NCBI RefSeq assembly: GCF_009833085.1
Contig: NZ_QRBZ01000003.1
Span: forward strand, 61,738-125,737
Origin: Nitrosomonas oligotropha
Lineage (GTDB): Bacteria; Pseudomonadota; Gammaproteobacteria; Burkholderiales; Nitrosomonadaceae
Reading direction: 5' to 3'
DNA length: 64,000 nucleotides
The notes beneath the pieces were generated by a model. That model was given only the letters and a program-made list of their open reading frames with translations. It made no database searches and was not told where the DNA came from. Shown here piece by piece: positions 29,504-36,715 of the stretch. The position numbers and the translations under genes are program-made. How positions within the stretch are numbered: the stretch's first letter is position 1; each line of letters opens with the position of its first letter.

Positions 29504-31495
29504 ATGGCTACTCGTGAAGGCAGTCTCGAAGCACCGAAACGTCATCCTATCGACTGGAAAAATCTGGATTTCTATGATGAGACCAGTCTCAATCAGGAAA
29601 TGGAACGTGTTTTCGACATTTGCCACGGCTGCCGCCGCTGCGTCAATCTTTGCACGGCATTTCCACGTTTGTTCGACCTGATCGACGAAAGCGCTAGCGG
29701 TGAATTGGATAGCGTCAACAAGCTGCAATTTTGGGAAGTTGTCGATCGCTGCTATCTGTGCGATATGTGTTTCATGACCAAATGTCCTTATGTGCCGCCG
29801 CATGAATGGAACATTGACTTTCCGCACCTGATGCTGCGCGCCAAAGCGGTCAAATATAAAAACCAAGGCGCCGGTTTTCGCGACGAACTGCTCTCCAGCA
29901 CCGATTTAATGGGCAAACTGGCAACGATTCCCGTGGTGGTTCAAGCCGTCAATGCCATGAACAATACCCCGGCTGTCCGCAAAATCATGGATAGCACGCT
30001 GGGCATTCATGCCGAGCGTAAATTACCTGAATATACAGCGGATAAATTTCGTGCGAATGCGAAACCAAACGATACCTTCCCCGTTAAAGACGGTGCGCGC
30101 ACGCCCGGCAAAGTCGCCATTTACGCCACTTGCTATATCAATTATAACGAACCCGGCATCGGTCACGATTTACTGAAAGTGCTGGAACATAATGAAATTC
30201 CCGCGCGTCTCGTGGAGAAAGAAGCCTGTTGCGGCATGCCAAAACTGGAATTGGGCGACCTGGACGCCGTGGAAAAACTCAAAAATGAGAATATTCCGCA
30301 CTTATTGAAGCTGGCGCAGGACGGCTATGCCATTCTCTCGGCAGTCCCTTCCTGCACGCTCATGTACAAACAGGAATTACCGCTGATGTTCCCGCACGAT
30401 GCAGCAGTGCAAGCTGTCGCTGCCGCCATGTTCGATCCGTTTGAATACTTGGCTTTGAGAAAACAGGATAATTTGCTTAAGACGGATTTCAAGAAACCGC
30501 TGGGCAATGTCGCCTACCATATCCCTTGCCACCAGCGCGTGCAAAATTTCGGGAAAAAAACCAGAGATATCCTGCAACTCATTCCGGATACCACCGTCAA
30601 CACCGTGGAACGCTGCTCGGGTCATGATGGTACCTGGGGCGTGAAAAGCGAGCACTTTGCCGATTCGATGAAAATCGGCCGCCCGGTTTTCAAACAGATG
30701 GCCGCTTCAAATCCGGATTACATCAGCTCGGATTGCGCGATTGCCGCGCGCCATATTGAACAAGGCATCGGCGAAAGCAAAGCGCAGAAATTGCATCCGC
30801 TCACGTTACTTCGTCTGGCTTATGACCCTGACAACACGCATGAACCGGCAGTGAGCGGCGATCAACCCGGCAACCAAACTCCTTCACCCGGTGAAAAACA
30901 AATGACGACCACACTCACCCGCGAAAACCTTTTGACGCTGGAAGCTTATGCCAAAATCCGCAAAGACTTCCGCGCAGAAATCATGGCGCACAAGAAAACA
31001 CGCAAAGTCCCCTTGGGGGAAAATATCACGTTGATTTTTGAAGATACTTTAACAATCCGTTATCAAATCCAGGAAATGCTGCATGTCGAACGTATCTTCC
31101 AGGAAGCAGAAATCACCCATGAGCTCGAGACCTATACACCATTGATTCCGGATGGACATAACTGGAAAGCCACGATGATGATTGAGTATGCCGACCCGGT
31201 TGTCAGAGCCGCCAAACTCGCGACTTTGGTCGGTATCGAAGATAAAGTGTGGGTAAAGATTGCCGGTCATGAACCGGTCTTGGCCATCGCCGACGAAGAT
31301 CTGGAACGGGAAAATAGCGAAAAAACGTCGTCCGTCCATTTCCTGCGTTTTGAACTCACACCGGCAATGATTCAAGCGCTCCGTCAAGGCGCAGCAGTAA
31401 GCATGGGCGTTGATCACCCGGCTTATCAGGCCGCAATCGATCCTGTCGCTGCCGATGTCCGTGCGTCGTTATTGAATGATTTAACCACGGCATGA
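29504..31495 (+). CDS. CCG-type [4Fe-4S] oxidoreductase fused to a DUF3501 domain
   Basis: A 663-residue two-part protein. Residues about 40-100 hold two 4Fe-4S motifs (CHGCRRCVNLC and CYLCDMCFMTKC). Residues about 200-430 hold cysteine-rich domains of the heterodisulfide reductase/GlpC type (EKEACCGMPK; a variant second site ERCSGHDGTW). Residues about 467-663, from MTTTLTRENLL, are a DUF3501 domain. In most relatives the DUF3501 part is a separate gene after rubrerythrin and the Fe-S gene; here one frame joins them through a Pro/Gly-rich linker (30840-30900). The likely role is electron transfer to rubrerythrin in peroxide defence (inference from context). Confidence 0.87.
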   Translation: MATREGSLEAPKRHPIDWKNLDFYDETSLNQEMERVFDICHGCRRCVNLCTAFPRLFDLIDESASGELDSVNKLQFWEVVDRCYLCDMCFMTKCPYVPPHEWNIDFPHLMLRAKAVKYKNQGAGFRDELLSSTDLMGKLATIPVVVQAVNAMNNTPAVRKIMDSTLGIHAERKLPEYTADKFRANAKPNDTFPVKDGARTPGKVAIYATCYINYNEPGIGHDLLKVLEHNEIPARLVEKEACCGMPKLELGDLDAVEKLKNENIPHLLKLAQDGYAILSAVPSCTLMYKQELPLMFPHDAAVQAVAAAMFDPFEYLALRKQDNLLKTDFKKPLGNVAYHIPCHQRVQNFGKKTRDILQLIPDTTVNTVERCSGHDGTWGVKSEHFADSMKIGRPVFKQMAASNPDYISSDCAIAARHIEQGIGESKAQKLHPLTLLRLAYDPDNTHEPAVSGDQPGNQTPSPGEKQMTTTLTRENLLTLEAYAKIRKDFRAEIMAHKKTRKVPLGENITLIFEDTLTIRYQIQEMLHVERIFQEAEITHELETYTPLIPDGHNWKATMMIEYADPVVRAAKLATLVGIEDKVWVKIAGHEPVLAIADEDLERENSEKTSSVHFLRFELTPAMIQALRQGAAVSMGVDHPAYQAAIDPVAADVRASLLNDLTTA

Positions 31496-32004
31496 AACCT
31501 GCTCTCACTGCGCTGATCTGCGCTTTGCTGCTGCTTTCCTGCGCTAAGCCGCCATTTAAAGATGAGTTCGAAAGCGACAAACCCTGGGTTGAGCAAATGA
31601 CGCAGCTGCCCACTTACCCCGAGGTGAAGAATCTGCTCGCGTTTGATGCCGGCGCCGTGACGAGCAACCAATATTTGGTCGACACCACTTCCATCCGGAT
31701 CGGTCAAGATGAGGTTATCCGCTTCACGCTGGTGGTTAAATCGTCGGCGGGCGCCATGAATGTCAGCTATGAAGGCATCCGCTGCGCTACCAGCGAAAGG
31801 AAGCTCTATGCGCTGGGGCGCGATGATAAAACTTGGGCGAAACCCCGGGTATCGGAATGGCAAAAACTGGATTATGTCCGTCAATTTTACGCACAGCGCG
31901 AACTTTCCAAGAACATCTTTTGCCCGCATCAGCAAATTGTCACCACCACCGAAGATGCCATCCAAGCGCTGAAAGCTGGCATGCATCGAAGCATTTTCCG
32001 CTGA
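31492..32004 (+). CDS. CNP1-like lipoprotein
   Basis: A 170-residue exported protein with a lipoprotein signal ending LLLLSC (Cys17), so it is probably lipidated and, with Ala at +2, sent to the outer membrane. The mature part resembles the CNP1-like family, known from neisserial and other betaproteobacterial proteins and of unclear function. Its ATG overlaps the stop of the Fe-S/DUF3501 gene (ATGA), implying coupled translation and a functional link to the rubrerythrin operon. Confidence 0.75.
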   Translation: MKPALTALICALLLLSCAKPPFKDEFESDKPWVEQMTQLPTYPEVKNLLAFDAGAVTSNQYLVDTTSIRIGQDEVIRFTLVVKSSAGAMNVSYEGIRCATSERKLYALGRDDKTWAKPRVSEWQKLDYVRQFYAQRELSKNIFCPHQQIVTTTEDAIQALKAGMHRSIFR

Positions 32005-32106
32005 TATAAAATAAATAGCAGCTGCCCAAATTCAGTGTTTCCTCCCGGACACTGCTGTCCTTCCTTCGTTCATCAACCCATATTCATTAGAAATCAGAAT
32101 TTTATT

Positions 32107-32220
32107 TTCCCCTATTGTTTTTGGGGGAATTAAAGCTCACACTCTGTGTGGGGACATATCAGATGTCACCCCTCCTCTGGATCTCGTCGAGGATTAACCC
32201 GAGAAATCACTAGAATAAGG
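32107..32220 (+). promoter_or_regulatory. Stem-loop-rich leader of rh50
   Basis: Within the 225 nt before rh50: TTCCCC/GGGGAA (32107-32112 with 32124-32129); CACAC/GTGTG (32138-32142 with 32146-32150) around TCT; and GGGGACAT/ATGTC-A-CCCC (32150-32157 with 32163-32172) with one bulged A. The first lacks a T run. The second and third share base 32150, so they may be adjacent or alternative. The ribosome site AAGGAAG lies just after. The layout suits a structured 5' leader or a terminator of the preceding operon followed by a promoter. Confidence 0.45.
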
Positions 32221-32229
32221 AAGAATCAC

Positions 32230-33606
32230 ATGAAAAAAAGCTTTAGCTTGATATTGCCGGGCGCAATAAGTCTGTTTCTCCTCAGTTTCAGTAGTTGGGT
32301 CAGCGCAGAAGCCGCGCCAGCCTTGAGCGAAGCGCGCACAGTCGCGCAATATAATTACATCATCCATATTCTTGCCATGCTGCTGATCGGTTTCGGCTTT
32401 TTAATGGTTTTTGTACGCCGCTATGGGTTCGGTGCTGTCACAGGTACTTACTTGGTTGTCGCCACCGGTTTGCCTTTATATATTCTGTTCCGCGCCAATG
32501 GTATTTTCGGTCATCAACTTTCGCCGCATTCGCTCGACGCGCTCCTGTATGCCGAGCTATCGGTTGCCACCGCATTGATCGCAATGGGCGCGGTGCTGGG
32601 GCGTTTGCGCGTTTTCCAATACGCCCTGCTGGCTTTATTGGTCGTTCCGCTCTATCTAATCAACGAATGGCTGGTGCTTGACGATGCCATCGGCTATACC
32701 ACCGGCTTTCAGGATTCCGCCGGATCGATTGTGATTCATGCCTTCGGCGCTTATTTCGGGTTAAGTATGTCGCTGGTACTGACCACGGCCTATCAACGCA
32801 GCCAGCCGATTGAATCGGATCACACATCGGATCGTTTCGCGATGCTCGGCTCCATGGTGCTTTGGTTATTCTGGCCGAGTTTTGCCACCGCGTTAGTGCC
32901 GCTGGAAAACATGCCGCAAACCGTAGCCAATACATTGCTGGCACTGTGTGGCGCGACCATTGCCACGTATTTCCTCAGCAGCAAACTGCACGGCGGCAAA
33001 ACATCTATGGTGGATATGGCGAATGCCGCGCTGGCCGGTGGCGTTGCCATCGGTTCGGTGTGTAATATCGTCTCGCCTACCGGAGCTTTCGGCATCGGTT
33101 TGCTGGCCGGCATCGTCTCCGTGCTGGGCTATGTTTTTCTGCAACCTGTGCTCGAATCCCGCTTTAAACTGGTCGACACCTGCGGCGTGCACAACCTGCA
33201 CGGTATGCCGGGATTACTGGGCGGATTGAGTGCTTTCCTGGTCGTGCCGGATGTCGCCATCGCGCAATTCAACGGTATCGTCATCACATTGATCATCGCA
33301 ATCACTGGCGGACTGCTTGCCGGTGCGATCATCAAAGCGACGGGAACCACGCGCGAACCGTACGAGGATAGTGTCGAGTTTACCCATCTGGCAGGGCCTG
33401 AAACCGAGAATCTGCCAGAATTGCTGGAAACCCGGGTAGAAGCCTTGGAAAGCCATGCTTTGGCCGCTAAGCCGCAAATTCCCGTCGAGTCATCCGAAAC
33501 AAAAATACTCGTCGCACGACTGGAATCCCGTCTTCAGATTCTGGAAAGCCAAGTCGCAGCCGGACAAACTCAAAGCACCGGAGATAAACCGGAACCTCAG
33601 AGTTGA
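32230..33606 (+). CDS. rh50: Rhesus-type ammonium/ammonia channel (Rh50)
   Basis: A 458-residue membrane protein with a signal-like N-terminus and about 11 helices. It closely resembles my recollection of the Nitrosomonas europaea Rh50 channel: VRRYGFGAVTGTYLVVATG, MGAVLGRLRVFQYALL and FGAYFGLSMS with the first pore His; the second His is in GVHNLHGMPG. Rh proteins conduct NH3/CO2-like gases, and in ammonia oxidisers this one replaces or supplements Amt. The C-terminal about 80 residues add a predicted coiled-coil tail with two related blocks (RVEALESHALA and RLQILESQVAA). ATG 32230 follows AAGGAAG; an ATG/GTG further up (32146) lacks one. Confidence 0.95.
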   Translation: MKKSFSLILPGAISLFLLSFSSWVSAEAAPALSEARTVAQYNYIIHILAMLLIGFGFLMVFVRRYGFGAVTGTYLVVATGLPLYILFRANGIFGHQLSPHSLDALLYAELSVATALIAMGAVLGRLRVFQYALLALLVVPLYLINEWLVLDDAIGYTTGFQDSAGSIVIHAFGAYFGLSMSLVLTTAYQRSQPIESDHTSDRFAMLGSMVLWLFWPSFATALVPLENMPQTVANTLLALCGATIATYFLSSKLHGGKTSMVDMANAALAGGVAIGSVCNIVSPTGAFGIGLLAGIVSVLGYVFLQPVLESRFKLVDTCGVHNLHGMPGLLGGLSAFLVVPDVAIAQFNGIVITLIIAITGGLLAGAIIKATGTTREPYEDSVEFTHLAGPETENLPELLETRVEALESHALAAKPQIPVESSETKILVARLESRLQILESQVAAGQTQSTGDKPEPQS

Positions 33607-33627
33607 TCTGCTTCCACTAATACCATA

Positions 33628-33653
33628 CCCCGCCGCACAGAGCGGGGGTTTTT
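33628..33653 (+). terminator. Rho-independent terminator of rh50
   Basis: CCCCGC (33628-33633) pairs with GCGGGG (33642-33647), loop of 8 nt, then G and five T (33649-33653). It lies 21 nt after the rh50 stop. A textbook intrinsic terminator on the plus strand. Confidence 0.85.
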
Positions 33654-33685
33654 ATCGATTCTTCCGATCAACCGAGTCCAAATTC

Positions 33686-34075
33686 CTATGCATTTTTCTC
33701 CGTCGTGGCGGAACGCTGCGCGTACGGTTTGAAAACCTTTGTACCCGGATAATAGGTCATTCCCCATTTGACCAACGCTTCCAACACCGGACGCAAGTCT
33801 TCCCCTTTTTGCGTCAGCACGTATTCATATCTTAGCGGCTTCTGTTGATAGGCATGCTGCACAATGATTCCCGCGGCTTCCAATTTTTTCAGCCGGTCTG
33901 CCAATATATTGGTGGCGATCTGCTCCGGCGATGTTAGAAATTCTTGATAGCGCTTTTTACCCAACAAAAAATCCCGCACCAGCAGCAGCGTCCATTTATC
34001 GCCCAGGTTATCGAGCGCGCACGCAACCGGACAGCATGATCGCTCAAATTCTGTTTGGTTTAAATCGTCCGCCAT
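33686..34075 (-). CDS. HxlR-family transcriptional regulator
   Basis: A 129-residue winged-helix protein with the family hallmarks CPVACALDNLGDKWTLLLVRDF near residues 15-36 and RYEYVLTQKGEDL. A Cys pair (ERSCCPVA) precedes the helix; in several HxlR proteins such an N-terminal Cys senses electrophiles or disulfide stress. It is divergent from the GST-like gene at 34209, and the 133-nt shared gap holds two matching inverted repeats, so it probably controls that gene and itself. Confidence 0.9.
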   Translation of the reverse strand: MADDLNQTEFERSCCPVACALDNLGDKWTLLLVRDFLLGKKRYQEFLTSPEQIATNILADRLKKLEAAGIIVQHAYQQKPLRYEYVLTQKGEDLRPVLEALVKWGMTYYPGTKVFKPYAQRSATTEKNA

Positions 34076-34124
34076 AAATTACCCATTCACTATAAAAATG
34101 ACTCCACCCTATTAATGTACTTTA

Positions 34125-34176
34125 TTGACTTGCATTTAACAAGCTTATAATATAGATTAACTTGCAATACACAAGT
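34125..34176. promoter_or_regulatory. Tandem inverted repeats and promoter between hxlR and GST-like gene
   Basis: ACTTG-N7-CAAG(C) at 34128-34144 and ACTTG-N7-CAAGT at 34160-34176 are two copies of one dyad, starts 32 bp apart (about three helical turns). The first overlaps a promoter-like TTGACT (34125-34130) with TATAAT at 34146-34151, spacing 15. This is the expected layout of an HxlR operator repressing the plus-strand gene at 34209. Confidence 0.7.
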
Positions 34177-34208
34177 CACTATCGTATGAATAACATGAGG
34201 ATAAAAAA

Positions 34209-34919
34209 ATGCTGAAACTGTATCAATTTGAACGTACTTGGGGCATTCCAAATTTGAGCCCTTTCTGCTGCAAAATAGAAACCTACATGCGCATGGCCGG
34301 TATTGAACATGAAATTAAGCCCGCATTACCGATGCGCGCGCCCAAAGGAAAATTGCCCTATATCGACGATGATGGCAAAGAGCTTGGCGATTCTCGCTTT
34401 ATCGTTACGTATCTCAAATCCGCCTATACCGATTTGGATGCCGTATTGACCGCTGAAGAATTGGCCGTATCCACTGCCATGCAACGCTTGCTGGAAGAGC
34501 ATTTATTTTGGGTTGTACTGTACTCCCGCTGGCAATATACCGATGAAAATTGGCAAATCAATAAAAAAGCCATCTTCAACCCATTACCGCCAATAATCCG
34601 GGATATTGTTGCCAACCTTTGGCGAAAAAAGATTCAACAGCAAATTTACGGCCATGGCATGGGCCGGCATCAAACGGAAGAAATCTTCGCATTGGGCAAA
34701 CAGGATATTGACGCATTGGCGGCACATCTCGGCCACAAATCGTATTTCTTTGGCGACCGGCCAACAACATTGGATGCATCGGCATTCGGGTTATTGATCA
34801 ATATCAGCGGTTGTCCCATTGAATCTCCACTTAAAGAACATGCATTAACTAAAGAAAATCTTGTCGCTTATAGCAAGCGCATTATGCACAGTTTTTATCC
34901 GGATCTGCAGCATCCATAA
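34209..34919 (+). CDS. Glutathione S-transferase-like protein (FAX/metaxin type)
   Basis: A 236-residue soluble protein. The N-terminal thioredoxin-like half begins LKLYQFERTWGIPNLSPFCCKIETYMRM and has the PKGKLPYIDDDG strand; the C-terminal half is helical with FFGDRPTTLDASAFG. This matches failed-axon-connections/metaxin-like GST proteins, common in bacteria and mostly uncharacterised; glutathione conjugation is unproven. Ribosome site GAGG precedes ATG 34209. It is transcribed away from hxlR and is its likely target. Confidence 0.82.
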   Translation: MLKLYQFERTWGIPNLSPFCCKIETYMRMAGIEHEIKPALPMRAPKGKLPYIDDDGKELGDSRFIVTYLKSAYTDLDAVLTAEELAVSTAMQRLLEEHLFWVVLYSRWQYTDENWQINKKAIFNPLPPIIRDIVANLWRKKIQQQIYGHGMGRHQTEEIFALGKQDIDALAAHLGHKSYFFGDRPTTLDASAFGLLINISGCPIESPLKEHALTKENLVAYSKRIMHSFYPDLQHP

Positions 34920-35236
34920 AACAACACGCAGCTGAATGCGAGCAGGTGCTTAGCCATTTGACCGATGGCACTAGTACAAATCGCTGATTATCTAGTAGTA
35001 AAACAGGAGCGATGGACTATGGAGTCAACCACAGTCAGTAGGTTATAGTCGGCAAATCAGTGAATTATATAATCCCACTGTGCAATTTCGATTGAATAGT
35101 CAAAGTTCAATCTGACAGTAAGAAACGACGTTACGGATATCATTTAAGAATTTTAATGACTTGTCGCGAAACTGGCTTGCTTAATACTGATTGGAAAGAG
35201 ATTTGGCTGCTTATACACACAAAACTGGAGACTATT
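34920..35236. other. Intergenic region before the PEP-CTERM gene
   Basis: About 317 nt without a convincing gene. Only short unsupported frames exist. The right end has GGAG at 35227-35230, the ribosome site of the PEP-CTERM gene. An upstream in-frame ATG at 35156 has no ribosome site and would spoil the signal peptide. I see no clear terminator after the GST-like gene. Confidence 0.5.
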
Positions 35237-35842
35237 ATGACGAAAAATATTTCACCTGCTCATTTCATTGCTGTTGCAGCTGTCACTTTGATCGGATTGG
35301 CGCCGTTGCAATCAACCCATGCGGCATCCGTGCTCTTTCAAGATTTGACGCCAACCGGTATTCTTTCCAGCCCAAGCAGCATCACACGTAGCTTTGCATC
35401 AGGCAGCGGCGCAGGTAATATTTCTTTCGAGATTCAAGGTTATTTGAGTCTGGATGGCTCAAATTGCTGTACCGACACATTCAGCTTGTATAACGATAGC
35501 GACCTGCTGTTTCAAGGTACGTTCAATCTCGGCGGCGGCGGCGCGGATATCGTATTCGCCAACCCGAATGGCGCAACCTACTCTGCGGTCAATCTTGGCT
35601 ACTTCAATGGCGGCTTATTAAATGTATCCATTCCGGTCACTTTCACTGCCGGAAACCATGTGCTGACATTCGATTACGCCGGTAGCGCGCAAGGTCTTGG
35701 CGATGAAGGCTGGGGACTAAACAACATCACTGTTGAAGGTGTATCGGCCGTACCCGAACCTGAAACCTACGCTATGTTGCTGGCTGGATTGGGTATGATC
35801 GGTTTCATGGCACGCCGCCGCAAAAATGATTCGGTCTGCTGA
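35237..35842 (+). CDS. PEP-CTERM sorting-signal secreted protein
   Basis: A 201-residue exported protein with a signal peptide (about 1-30, ending THAAS), a beta-rich middle with a CC pair (SNCCTDTF) and Gly-rich strands, and a C-terminal PEP-CTERM tripartite tail: VPEPETYA, a hydrophobic helix and RRRK. Such tails are cut by an exosortase during export to the surface or biofilm matrix; no exosortase gene is in the window. The function of the mature protein is unknown. An intrinsic terminator follows. Confidence 0.88.
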   Translation: MTKNISPAHFIAVAAVTLIGLAPLQSTHAASVLFQDLTPTGILSSPSSITRSFASGSGAGNISFEIQGYLSLDGSNCCTDTFSLYNDSDLLFQGTFNLGGGGADIVFANPNGATYSAVNLGYFNGGLLNVSIPVTFTAGNHVLTFDYAGSAQGLGDEGWGLNNITVEGVSAVPEPETYAMLLAGLGMIGFMARRRKNDSVC

Positions 35843-35874
35843 TCGTAACTGAAATACTCGCAACCAATAGTTCA

Positions 35875-35899
35875 AACGGGAGCCTCGGCTCCCGTTTTT
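35875..35899 (+). terminator. Rho-independent terminator of the PEP-CTERM gene
   Basis: AACGGGAGCC (35875-35884) pairs perfectly with GGCTCCCGTT (35887-35896) across a 2-nt spacer, followed by TTT. It begins 33 nt after the stop codon. Confidence 0.85.
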
Positions 35900-36066
35900 C
35901 ATTCCGCGCCTCGTAACATTCAATATCATCAATAACCGTTTGGGTAGTTATTGTTCGAGCATTTTCTCCGGTATCGTCATATAAACAGCGTGAAGCTAAT
36001 CCGCTCTGCTACCTTATTAATCCGGTGTTAAAAATTGCCGCAGACATCGATTCTTTACAAAATTAA

Positions 36067-36154
36067 TCCCATTTTTATGGGAATATTTCCCACAAACTAT
36101 TTACGCGGTAAATTTTCCCACGTATAATAATTTTCGTGTGGGAAATTATCACAC
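36067..36154. promoter_or_regulatory. Repeat cluster upstream of the 131-residue secreted protein
   Basis: Within 90 nt: hairpin TCCCAT-TTTT-ATGGGA (36067-36082); TTTCCCAC at 36086-36093 and again at 36114-36121; its inverse GTGGGAAA at 36138-36145; and GTGTG/CACAC flanking the last (36136-36140 with 36150-36154). The cluster ends about 60 nt before ATG 36217 (ribosome site AAGGAG). The repeated 8-mer in both orientations looks like a multi-site operator for an unknown regulator. Confidence 0.5.
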
Positions 36155-36216
36155 ACATAATTCACTCCAATGAGTGAAAACAAAACCTCATGAAATTAAT
36201 TTAAGGAGAATTAACA

Positions 36217-36612
36217 ATGAAAACAAAAATGTTAAAAGTTTCAACACTGTTAGGTGCAGCCATTGTATTTTTTGCAACGTCACTATCCGCAGCGGATGCA
36301 AATGCTGCCGGCATTCGCATCAAATGCGAGAAAAAATCAAACCGCTCTTCGGTTTCGGTGGATGGACGTAACCTGACACCCGGCAGCTACTCTGCGGTTG
36401 TCAAATCGGGTGACAATAAAGCCAGCGCTGAGCTTAAATCGAGTACCGGCGATGAAGTCGAGTTTGATTTCGATAGCGATCAAGGTGATATCGTAGCGGG
36501 TGCTGTTGCGATCAGTCCGATATTCATCCAAGGCGGAAAAGTAACCGGTCAAATCAAAGATGCTGACGGATTTATCGTTATCGAAGGCACAAGCTCTTGC
36601 CGCGTACGCTAG
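36217..36612 (+). CDS. Small secreted protein of unknown function
   Basis: A 131-residue protein with a signal peptide (about 1-31, SAADANAAG cut region). The mature part is a beta-rich domain with two Cys residues (IKCEKK and SSCRVR) at opposite ends, able to form one disulfide. I recognise no named family. Strong AAGGAG ribosome site before ATG 36217. Its upstream region is unusually rich in short repeats, suggesting tight control. It converges on hrpA with a long hairpin between. Confidence 0.72.
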   Translation: MKTKMLKVSTLLGAAIVFFATSLSAADANAAGIRIKCEKKSNRSSVSVDGRNLTPGSYSAVVKSGDNKASAELKSSTGDEVEFDFDSDQGDIVAGAVAISPIFIQGGKVTGQIKDADGFIVIEGTSSCRVR

Positions 36613-36652
36613 AAATGAATTAAGTAATCGACACTACTTGCAATGATCAAAA

Positions 36653-36694
36653 CAGTTCCGTGCTACACCATTCCCTCCGGTAGCTTCGGAACTG
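36653..36694. terminator. Long two-step hairpin between convergent genes
   Basis: CAGTTCCG (36653-36660) pairs with CGGAACTG (36687-36694), and GCTAC (36662-36666) with GTAGC (36680-36684), making a 13-bp interrupted stem. It lies 41 nt past the secreted-protein stop and 22 nt past the hrpA stop. No T run follows on either strand, so it may block both transcripts by structure or be a repeated palindromic element. Confidence 0.5.
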
Positions 36695-36715
36695 CCCTTC
36701 ATCGGCCATCGCAGA

